From NCBI GenBank assembly GCA_025174535.1, contig JALBUN010000015.1:122501-186500 (forward strand): a stretch of 64,000 bases of DNA, given 5' to 3'. The position numbers and the translations under genes are program-made. The notes under the pieces are model-generated. The model was not told where the DNA came from and searched no databases. It saw only the letters and a program-made list of their open reading frames with translations. This DNA is from Cantharellus purpuraceus (taxonomy: Eukaryota; Basidiomycota; Agaricomycetes; Cantharellales; Hydnaceae). Numbering within the stretch: the first letter of the stretch is position 1; each line of letters opens with the position of its first letter. Positions 54,693 through 64,000 of this stretch are shown here, in pieces.

Positions 54693-57600
54693 CTACTTTC
54701 CCTTCCACGAAAGCAACTTCCCGTGCCTTAGCTGACCACTGATGGTCACCTGAGCATCAGATTTCGTGTACACTCGTAGGCCCACCAACACTTTGTCATC
54801 ATCTCCCCCAGAGTTCTGGAAGGAGCCATTAGCCATGTCTTAATGTAACACCCGAGACATCACGCACCGCATCATCGAGGCCCTCAGCATCCTCAGCACT
54901 CTCGAACTTGAGCATCTGGTGACTAGCTGGATGTGCTCCAGAAGAATGGCATGAGCTGCAGAGATCATAATAATCGCACTCCATGCATGTCCATCTAATG
55001 CCGCGAATTGGTGACATCTTGCACCCATTGCAGGAAATTCCGTCGTGTACTGCTAGTTCTGGTTTTTCTGATTATTTTTCAAAACGTCAGGGTATTTTCA
55101 TCCATTTGTGCGCTACACACCTGTAGTTGGAGAAGCAACAATCGTAGGTTCCGTGGGTTTCGTAGCGTTTGCTTCGGTCTGGGAGGGTATGGTTATCGAC
55201 ACTTCAGTTATTTCCTTTTTTGCGTTTTGCTCCGTGTCTTGTATCACAGTTTTGCTAGCGTCAACCGTTTCCTTCTTCTTCTCTGCGCCGTCGGCAGGGA
55301 TCGTGCCGCTTTTTGTGAAGCGCGCTTTCAGCACCTTATGTTCCTCACTGACTGCCGTAAAATGCGCCATCTCAATCTGCATGATATCCCTACCAGCGAA
55401 TATTTCGGTAGGAACTGTCTTTTTGGACTGCCAAACACTATGCATGTCTCAAGTGAGACAGGTTGTCTTCCCAAACATGTCCACGTACTCACTTTGTCTC
55501 AAAGTTGGCGGCTATGGACATGCTACGTGCTTTCTCCGCTTCTACGCGAGCCAACTTTCGAGTATCCCAGTTTGGCCGGTTTGTGTCCATATAATCCTGT
55601 AGCCCGAAGAGGGAGTTACAGTTCATCACATCCTAATGAATCGCCGAAAATTACCTTTTCGCGTTCGCGACGGCGATCAAGCCGCACCTAGGATGGGATC
55701 AATGACAAGAAATGCTCCAAGGTCGGTCTCCTTACATGCAAAACATAGTCACCAGCTTCGAGGTCCTTTGCCAACGTAACGCTCCGGGAGACCGTAGATG
55801 AGGGAGGGGCGGATCGGCCAATCACGCGGTCAGAACCCCGCTTAAAAAGCAGGAAGTCCATTGACCAAGACCACATCCCAGAGAGGTCATTCCAGAATCG
55901 ATAGTCAACTTGGGAAAGGATGATCGTTGCGGGGGATGCTTTTGGCAGGCTGAATGTAACTATGAATGCCCATCCTCAGGTTACGTCAACTGGAGAAGGA
56001 AGATGTTGCGTACATGAAACATCCCCGTATTGCCATGCGCAGGGTGCAGCTCGGGAAGTGACATTGAGCCAATGTGAAGATTGTATCCATGTCGGATCAA
56101 AAAGCTGGGTCCGTTCGACAATAGTCCAAACTTTCAGGAAGTCTTCGTATTCCATAATGAATGCGCCATCATTGTCAAATTCATGCTCGAGGACTTGAAG
56201 CACTCCGCGCCACTCTTTTGTGGCTTCCTTCGTCCACTCTTTGCTGCCGTCGCTCCAGGGCCCCGTCCATTCTGACTGCGCCCATGGGTTCCGAATCTTG
56301 AGGAATCGTTTGCCTTTGTACTCCACAGCTCTGAGAATGCTGTAGTCGTGGAGGCTGATGAGTCCTGTTCCGGGAATATGGTCATTGCACAAATCACAAT
56401 CGAAGAACAACACTGACCCTTGTTCTTGCTCTCGGGTGCATTCTCCATGATTGCGCAACCGAAGAGTCTATCCTGCGCAGCGTGTACGAGCTCCTCCCTC
56501 CAAAACCTGTCTTTGTCAAAGATATCCTAACGAAAAGAGGGTCTTTGTTAATTAGGTGAACTATCTAAATATAAACACTTACACTAAGACAAAGACTTCG
56601 AGCAACACCTCTGATGATCCTATCAGCTGCAATCATATATACAGGCTATGAGGTGCTGCTCACCCTGTCAAGTCCTCCAATGCTTCGTCGTCAAAACCGC
56701 CCTCCAGTGACGCATAATCTCCATGAAATTTGGCGTATGCCTTTTCGATCAGTGGTCTGGGTTTACAGTAAGCATCGGAATGGTTATCATTCCTCCATGA
56801 CTAACACCCAAGTTTCGTTCTCCTGCGTGGAACGAGCAAAGTAAAGTGTTTTGCCACCCTTACGAGCAACCCTATCGTATAGTTCTTTGTCATCGTGGTA
56901 CACATTCCTGGTCTATAGGAAATGTTTGTCAAATGGAGACAGATTGCAATGAATGCCGCACATCTTCTAATGCGTTTGCAAACTTGGGGACGGTCGTGAA
57001 TAGTTGACTGAGTCGTGATGAATACAATGAACAGCACAAGAGGAATGTACACACTCGTCAATGATCACGTCTGACCACTCCCCGTCCCTACAGAATATGA
57101 ACCCGTAGATACCAATCTACAAAAGGATGAGAATGGATACTGGAACCGCTGGGTATCAGAAACCTGACACTAACCTCCTCGTCTCTCTGTTCGGATGTTG
57201 AGTAAGACTTGGAAGCAATAAGGGTTGATAGAACGTACTGCGACACAGATTTTGTCGAGCAATTCGGGCTTTGAAGCCAAAATGGCAAGAGCGCTCAGGA
57301 ACCAACAATCGCCCAGGTTGCCTTGTGCGATGTCGCTTGATTGCGCACCGTCAATCATAAATTGTGGATTTTCGAATATCTCTGTCACTCTGAGTACATC
57401 CGTGGGGTCGCCGACGTCTGATCTGGGCATCGCATATTCAATAGGGGAGAACATACATGATGAGGTGAAAAGCTTTGGCTTTGCTCACTGTGACAAGGAG
57501 CGCAGACAAAGATTCTTATCGTTTTCAAGGTCGAACTCTAGATCCCTGATGGCAGCCTCATGTTCTGTCAACGGAAGATTGAGACAGTATGAGGGCACAA

Positions 57601-57814
57601 ACCTGAATCTCGAATTGGTGCTGCGGCATTCCTCAGCGATGCTATTGACTTTTTCCTTGCACCGAGAGATGGCTTTGTCAAGCTCCTTCGTGACGAAGAG
57701 GCCCGCCCTGAATGATTCCTGCTTGAATACGCGTGCTTCATTGTGGGGGACCTTGCTGGGATCAGCAGCGGAAACGACGCCCAGTCTAGAAGCCAAACCA
57801 GTGAAGAGAGACAT
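54693..57814 (-). CDS. Calpain-family cysteine protease with C-terminal ZZ zinc finger
   Basis: Starts MSLFTGLASRLGVVSAADPS (57814). The exons then give DLEFDLENDKNLC, TDVLRVTEIFENPQFMIDGA, and IAQGNLGDCWFLSALAILAS (catalytic Cys). The junction CVA-RDEE-IGIYGFIFCRDGEW requires a 12-nt exon at 57175-57186. RNVYHDDKELYDRVARKGGK and GDYASLEGGFDDEALEDLTG follow, then SLHDYSILRAVEYKGKRFLK (catalytic His) and IRNPWAQSEWTG (catalytic Asn), a beta-sandwich-like region, and a ZZ finger (WTCMECDYYDLCSSCHSSG...HPASHQ). The end is VLVGLRVYTKSDAQVTISGQ...SWKGK with a stop at 54693-54695, reached through a short 34-nt intron. The catalytic triad is complete; the His context is LHDYS where most relatives have GHAYS. 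Some middle exon borders (55000-56000) were not fixed. Confidence 0.85.
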
Positions 57815-60789
57815 ATCGTGGATGCGATAGGATCCATCAGCGTAACCAGTGTTCTTATATCACTGCACAATCCCGCTAGTGGCTCATCTTACCAGTGTGA
57901 TCGAGCCATGAGTTCGCACCGCTGCTTATTAGTGCCGATGTCATACAGGATGATGTGCGCGCCTCATCCTTGCAATGAAGGACATCGTAAATCTGTCAGG
58001 GGTAGCCAAGCAACGTGTTTGATGTTTAATCAAATAGAGGTCGCCTCACAACAAGCGGCGGTCAACGTGCTTCACTTTTCAACTCTTCCTTACTCTCTAC
58101 TTATGCTTGTGAAATGCCTAGATCGTGTGCTTGATGCCGCGAACAGTTGGGTCTCAGTCCTATAAGCAGGCAGCAGGATGTTGACGAGTTGCGAAGTGAG
58201 CTGATTTCCCAGTGGGCGCTCTATACCTTACGGGCAAGCTGAGCTGCAGCCGGCAGTCATAATCGATATTAACCCCAACGAGTACAGATCCCCAGTTAGA
58301 AGTCAAGGCGGTCGCCCATCTCTAACCCCCTCAGGCTGTCATTTGAAAGATGACTCGTGGCTTTCTGCTGGTACAGCAACTAGCTTAGACAATAGAAACG
58401 GAACCTCAAACGCAGGCTCAAGCGGACCTAGGTCGCCGCGTGTTAGACAATCTCCAACTCAAACGGCCCCCCAGCTGTTGCATCCAGCCTGTAAGTCGTA
58501 CTACAGAGGTACTTATACTTATACATCCTGTTCTACATACATATAGGGTCACGCATAGAACCAGCAACCACCTTCAGTCGCCGCGATTTGGGCTAGTTCA
58601 ATCTCCCTTGCATGGAGAAAGCGTCCATCACTGAACATACCTATCTGCGAGTTCATTGGTGCTCTACACTCTAGCACATTCAATCTGCCGCCAACAGCCT
58701 CCATTCTCGAGTCCGACGACATGACTTCACTTGTTGTCTTAAGCGTACCGTACCGTATGCTCATTTGTGGAGACTTGCAAGGGAGACACCAAAAGACCCT
58801 CAGGTGATGTCTAGCCTGCAAAGCATACTCGTGACGCTGAGTGCATGACGGTCACGCGTTTTCAATGTAGCATGCTTTCAATGGGACCGATTCTACTTGG
58901 CTGTTGAAACGCCCTAAAAGTAGGACCAAGACTGATGCATCTGAGAAATTGGCAATTGAAAGAGTTTCCGCAGCGCCCGCCACTGGTCACAGGTGACTCT
59001 CGTGCCAGTCTCGCGATCACAGATCTGCCTCTTCGATTGTTGAGAACGAGTCTTGACATTGTGGAGGGATCAGAGTATTGCTGTGCAATACATTAAGCCC
59101 CCTCAGATTGGGTATGTATATCATGCACCTGGAAAGCCATTCTTGCATTCCGTTATACGTTACTAGTGTCTCGGCTGTAAGATTTACCCACTATATGAAA
59201 TTCGTGACTTCTTTGGCAATCGAGTTATCGGACAATGATAATAGTTCAAGGAGTGCATTGTACGTCTCCGCTCATGCTCGCCGAGAGCCAAAGGGGTGCG
59301 AGTGAAGCCCAAGCCTCCATCAGCACTTTCAAGTTGGGATGATGTCGCCATCCATATACCGCTGTAATCGCCATCGGTTGGGGTCCCCAGTTGAGATGTT
59401 GCCATCGATATATTGAAATTGGGAGCAGGTCTTCAATTGCAACGCAGTAGATATACTAGTTACATGGTGAACGCTTGTGCCCGCCCAGTCGTGCCAATCG
59501 TGTGAATCCAACAGGGGGTAGAATCATTGGGATGCTGGTAGGTACAGCGCGTTCGGCAGTTGTCCCGGCTCCGGTTACTGAAGGTAAAATCTAGGTGACA
59601 TGCTCAGCCACGTCTAGCAGTGACTCGCAGACAGGCCCAACTTAAACCCCTTTCTTCTGAGAGCGGGACTTACATATTCAGGAGGTCATGTCACTTTAGG
59701 ACTGAAAACAGGCTCACGCGACAGCTGTCAATAACCACATCTGGTATGAGCCATCAAAAAGCATTTCATAGTTGTGCGAAGTTCGCAGGCCTTGACAATG
59801 AAATTCGAGTCGACTTGTAGAGCAACATCTATGTATCATATGCAATAGAGACATTACAGTGTAATGTCTTACCCCGCTACCATGCTCACTTACTACCTCA
59901 AGAGACGATACTCGCGAGTACTTCGGGCTCCGAGCTTCTCCGAGTCTTTGATAGGAGTGACTCCCGTCAAACTGGTGCCAGCAAGTGCCCATTTTCGAAT
60001 GGCTTTCGCGAACTACATGCTGCATGCCTTCTCCATCAGAAGCTAACGTGGAGCTGCGCCGTCCCACGTTTGTAATCACGCTGGTATGATAACTCCACAC
60101 TTGTACCATCCTAGTAAAGAGCCAAGCTATAACATAAATAAACTTGGCTTCCGCTAGCAATTGAGTAGCCTATCACGGGACCACAACAAGAAAAGCGAAG
60201 ATTCTTTCTCCCTGCATAGTATTTCAACTCCCAGCTTCGACAAAACCACCCGGCTCCGCCTTTCTCCAAACATATATATACATACTCATTTACAGCTAGC
60301 AGGAAAGTCTCGCGACGCTACCGCTATTCTCATCAATTCTTCATGAGTCACCCATTCAAGTCAGTGGCTGGCCTCACCTAAACTAGAAGGTGCCTCAAGG
60401 AGATAATTGCACTTAAATGTGCAGAGTATAACTTTCTATATAAGGTTTGCAGATACGACCCTAGTCTGGGACGGCAACATGTGACCGATTGTATTCGCTT
60501 ACGTACAGACGACATGTGCCCCGGTCTTCATTCTGACACTGAACCGATACCTAAAGTTGTCTCTGTGGAAACCTAGAGACGTACAAGAGCTTGATTCACT
60601 CGACTTAAAAAAAACCGTTTCAAATACATTCAGGAAGGCGTTAGACATAAGGGGGACAGGCATCATTATCAAGAAAGTTCCAACGTCGATGTCTTCCGCC
60701 CATCGGGCGGGCCTCTTCTCATCTCCACATACACACCCCAACCTTTCTTTAGATTCACAACCTTTACACACGCAACGCAAGAATTTCCC
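57815..60789. other. Intergenic; no gene recognised
   Basis: About 3 kb between the calpain promoter side and the 3' end of the DUF2235 gene. Frames of 60-148 codons occur on both strands without recognisable motifs. No tRNA was seen. The region could hold a non-coding transcript, but nothing in the sequence identifies one. Confidence 0.4.
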
Positions 60790-62888
60790 CTAATCCACCC
60801 AAGTAGGCTCGACCTTCCACTTGGCCCGCGGAACATACTTGCCACCAGCAGCGTGATCTCCTGCATCCATCCTAATCTTCACGCTACGATGTACTTTGAT
60901 ACCATGACGCTTCTGCTTAGGAATATTACGGCCGCGGCCCAAGTTGACTCTGCACGTGAGAGTGTAAGCGTCAACTCAAAAATGCTCTCAAATAAATAAA
61001 ATAAACATGAGCGAATACTCACGTCAAACTCTGTACCCATTCATTATCGTCCTCCTTCTGCGCCCTCAGCTGCATTGGTATCATCTCCAGTATCCACCAA
61101 TATGGCGCTATCGACAATTGGTCATATATCGGACACAGCGCATCCGCCAGATCCTCCTCCTCCTCCGTGCCGATCGTGTCTAGCGCAACGTTACTGTAAC
61201 CCAGCGTGGTTGCACCAGCACTCGTGCCGTTCGTAATCACATCTGCATAGTTCACAAGCGTCTTGGCGGTATCCTTCAAATGTGTCGCGCTCGTCGGTGA
61301 GGCGGAGGGATCGTCCGTGACGGTGGGCGGCGGGGGCGTAAATAAGAGCGGCGGGGGGCGCGGCTTGACGACAGGATAGAGAGAAGCAGGGTCGAGGCCA
61401 ACGGCGGCGATGAGGGGCGCGTGGAAGCGGATCCCTGTGTTGGTGAGGAAACATTGACGAATCATCCAGCGCAGCGGGATACGGGCAAGATTGTGTCGAC
61501 TTGAGTTATCGACGGAGCCGCCACCAACGTCTGAGTGGTAGTTGTCAATAAATGGGGATGTTGATACGGCTGCATGTACATACCGCAATGGCATCCGGTA
61601 AACCACACCTCGAGGACATCGGTTTCGTGTGACACCTTATCTGTTGCATCAAACTCTTCCTCATACCGACGATATGGGTTCCTTCCTTTTCCCTTTCTCT
61701 GCGCCCAGTTTCCACCGTTACCTCCTTCGGCCTCCTTCGACACGTCTCCACCCGTCGCCCCATTTGCCTTCTCCGGTAGCGCCTGCACATTAACGGTGGC
61801 AGTAGTCGACTTGGGCATCTCGCCAGCCTTGGTACCAAGCGCGGCTTCCTTTTTTGTAGGAAGATTGTAGAGGTTGGCTTTGAATTTGGCGCGGTGCTCG
61901 TCCAGAGAGACGGCGTGGCGGAAGGTTTTAATAGCGGAGTTAGATGTCGTGAAGGGAAGGCGATGGGGAATGAGTCCAACTGAATTGACAGTGTCCCTAG
62001 GAAGGAAATTGATAAATGCATGGGACGTGCGATTGAGAGGAGAATACGGACCATACACCGATGAACTCGACATCAACGTCCATACAGAAGGCTTTTTTGA
62101 ACGCTGTGCTTTGCTTCCACCCCTTTTCATCTGTGCGAGTAAACATCTTGTACGCAAACGGGACCTGTTGGAAATTGCATGCAGGGAGAAGGCCAACCTA
62201 TTGCCAGACGTAGTGAAGCTGGGCAGAGACATGCAAGAGGTGCTCCCCACCTTGTGGACCAGGCCGGCAAGGGCGCGTGCCGTGTAAGCACCACGAGAAA
62301 ATCCAAAGATGCATATCTTGTCACCGGCGGTGTCTAGGTGCCAAGGTCAGTATACACAGGCCACACTGCACACTTCATACTTGCAGTTTTGCATCAAAAA
62401 CTCATATCCGTCTGTACAAGAAGCAGAATGAATCATAAGAAGTAAATAGATGGATGACTTGACTATACCCATGACGTGTGCATCCAAGTTCCAAGCAATC
62501 ATCATATCGAGAGTTTTGGAGATCTTGGCCATCATTGGCGTGGCAACCTGTGGTGAGGTATACGTCCCTATGCCGGCCTAGTGGCAACTATCAACAAAAG
62601 TTGATGTACGCTTGTAGGAACGTGTATCTATACCTGATAGTAAACCATTTGCTGACTTCTGTCGTCTTTCTTGAGCATTGAGAAGAACTGGACAACATTT
62701 GAATTCTATGCATTTGTGAGAAAAGTGTGTTCGTGCAGCGGGGTATACGTTCTTACGTCGGCATCGAAAGAGTCGCCCGTCCCATCAAAACACATGACGA
62801 GAGTGCGCGCATGTGAGGGATGAGGAGGCGGGATCACATCAGTCTCCTCGCTTTTGGAACTGCTGCTGGCGGCGGTCGTGTCGTCCAT
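60790..62888 (-). CDS. DUF2235 alpha/beta hydrolase (Tle1 phospholipase-like fold)
   Basis: Starts MDDTTAASSSSKSEETD, then ARTLVMCFDGTGDSFDAD; exon 2 reads NSNVVQFFSMLKKDDRSQQM; exon 3 AGIGTYTSPQVATP and KISKTLDMMIAWNLDAHVMG. A further exon joins YEFLMQN to TAGDKICIFGFSRGAYTARA, holding the GxSxG nucleophile elbow (GFSRG). VGLLPACNFQQVPFAYKMFT, VDVEFIGVWDTVNSVGLIPH and FRHAVSLDEHRAKFKANLYN follow, and the end is VNLGRGRNIPKQKRHGIKVH...EPTWVD. The family is common in basidiomycetes, and bacterial relatives are type VI phospholipase effectors; the fungal substrate is unknown. The intron after YEFLMQN appears to use a GC donor (GCAAGT). All frames close with GT/GC-AG introns, so the gene looks intact. 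Confidence 0.88.
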
Positions 62889-63704
62889 GAGGGGGGCAAG
62901 AGTAGAAGGGTGCGAATTCTAAACGCGGGGCCCATCGTGCTTTTTCTGAAGAGTTAAAGGGCAGGCAAGGATGCAGGCGAACTCCGCCGCTTCAAAGTCA
63001 ACTCAAAGAAAGTGGCGTGAGAATATCGGTTAGGTAATTGAAAATCGGGGACAGGCGCCAGCACTGGATCGGGGGAAACGACCTGTCGCGATGAATATGG
63101 CAAGTGACACGACAAGTATACAGTTGACAGGCGGAAGAAGCCTGCAGGCGTCGGCTATTATACAGAGTAGGCTAGAGCTGGCGGTTGCCGATCCAGCAGC
63201 ACATATTTGACTGAATAGAATCGGCCACAGGTTACTGCACATCGCCGTTCCTTCCGACCTGAAAACTTCTAGCCGCAAAATCGTCTGTTCCTCTTGTCCC
63301 GTAAAAACACGGTAGCCATCGTCACATGATGAGAATTACACGATTCTAAGACACTTCTGTGACAGGAACTCCAGCCAACTTCTTAATAATATATAGGGAC
63401 GCCTGCTTCCGAGAAGAGTGCGGATCAAGGAACCTCCTTTTTGGCAATGTCGCTTGCCAAAAAGCCGTACTGGTATGAGGGCGTTGCGTATACCCGTGAC
63501 CGATTATGCGCAAATTCCTTATCGAAAAGAAGCCACCTTGGAAGGTCCGCGAGATGCCGGTTTGACACACATCATAGGCTTCATGGTGTCGTGTGCGCCG
63601 ATGAAGGTGGGCTGCAAATACTCAATTCTAAGGGCTCATTGCGCTTAATCTGTTGTTTATTTATGTTGCCAGTTCTCTTCCCTGCATAGCCAGGCATACC
63701 CCCC
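62889..63704. other. Intergenic, divergent promoter region
   Basis: It lies between the starts of the minus-strand DUF2235 gene and the plus-strand gene at 63749. Frames are short and unrecognised. Confidence 0.4.
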
Positions 63705-63710
63705 TATAAA
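63705..63710 (+). promoter_or_regulatory. TATA box
   Basis: TATAAA in the context CCCCCTATAAAGAACACC lies 39 nt before the ATG at 63749, suggesting a strong, focused promoter with a very short leader. Confidence 0.5.
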
Positions 63711-63748
63711 GAACACCCACACACAACGACTTCACATACGCCATTACA

Positions 63749-64000
63749 ATGGCTAGCATCTCACCTATCCAAGCCTTCTCCCTCGGCGCTGACGCTGTTT
63801 ATCTCGCTAAACGCTCCCCTCCCACTGCTCCGGACGGTCAGTATGACTGGCAGGTCAGCGAAGATGCCAACGCAGGTGCTTCTGGCCACTCGGCCGTGAC
63901 GAACCTCATTGGACGACTCGAGGAGGCCAATAGCAAAGGCGTCATCAAGCCCGACCCTAAAGTCGTCGCAGGATTCGCCGATTTGGCTGTAAATTCCGGT
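63749..64000 (+). CDS. Unidentified gene, 5' end only
   Basis: The frame MASISPIQAFSLGADAVYLA continues open for 84 codons to the window edge (ending LAVNSG). ATG follows a CCATTACA leader and a TATA box. A segment NLIGRLEEANSKGVIKPDPK looks like a helical, cytosolic N-terminus without a signal peptide. The family cannot be named from this part. Confidence 0.7.
   Translation, partial: MASISPIQAFSLGADAVYLAKRSPPTAPDGQYDWQVSEDANAGASGHSAVTNLIGRLEEANSKGVIKPDPKVVAGFADLAVNSG

Noticed and set aside
1..64000. CRISPR arrays, prokaryotic operons, rRNA genes or telomere repeats
   Set aside because: No regularly spaced repeats, ribosome-binding-site-led operons, rRNA-like sequence or TTAGGG-type arrays were seen; intron-rich genes show nuclear fungal DNA.

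Overview
The window is nuclear DNA from a filamentous basidiomycete, most likely an Agaricomycete. The evidence is dense 45-60 nt GT-AG introns, fungus-specific families (FunK1 kinase, fungal S41 peptidase, calpain with a ZZ finger, DUF2235 hydrolase, multi-intron G-alpha) and a transposon complement typical of that class: tet/JBP 2OG-Fe(II) dioxygenases, OrsD/recombinase-like genes related to telomere-linked RecQ helicases, and Ty3 and Ty1 remnants. No rRNA, tRNA, CRISPR array or telomere repeat was recognised. All calls come from reading the sequence; no database was searched.

Layout. 1-5.3 kb: retroelement debris with a FunK1 remnant. 6.7-8.2 kb (minus): nine-exon G-alpha gene with two frameshifts and both GTP-hydrolysis residues replaced. 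10.2-14.3 kb: large eleven-exon JmjC-domain gene. 14.5-18.8 kb: a composite element bounded by inverted subterminal repeats, with the two ends of a tet/JBP gene on the minus strand and a GC-rich piece of a host methyltransferase gene on the plus strand in place of the middle exons. 18.9-24.2 kb: a truncated OrsD/recombinase-like gene (minus) divergent from an intact 14-3-3 gene (plus). A decayed copy of this gene pair at 33.0-33.9 kb shows that the 14-3-3 gene has been copied together with the mobile gene. 24.7-28.6 kb: broken gene pieces, namely a helicase fragment resembling those of large DNA viruses, an S41 peptidase lacking its last exon, a DsbA-like fragment and a DHHC acyltransferase fragment, followed by a 25-bp-arm palindrome. 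28.9-31.7 kb: a second, apparently complete tet/JBP gene. 31.7-37 kb: decayed repeats and a Ty1/copia end.

From 37.5 kb the DNA is mostly host. It holds one large gene of unknown function (37.6-40.5 kb) and three paralogues of an unrecognised family: copy 1 (minus, 43.1-45.3), copy 2 (plus, 46.9-49.5) and copy 3 (plus, 50.7-53.4, with one in-frame stop). Then come a calpain (minus, 54.7-57.8), a DUF2235 hydrolase (minus, 60.8-62.9) and the start of an unidentified gene running off the right edge.

The best candidates for something undescribed are the methyltransferase/tet-JBP chimera, the travelling 14-3-3 gene, the virus-like helicase fragment and the three-copy gene family. Most exon models outside the broken genes close in frame (JmjC 1190 aa, copy 2 738 aa, 37.6-kb gene 936 aa). 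The frameshifts seen elsewhere are therefore more likely real decay than poor sequence, though that is an inference.
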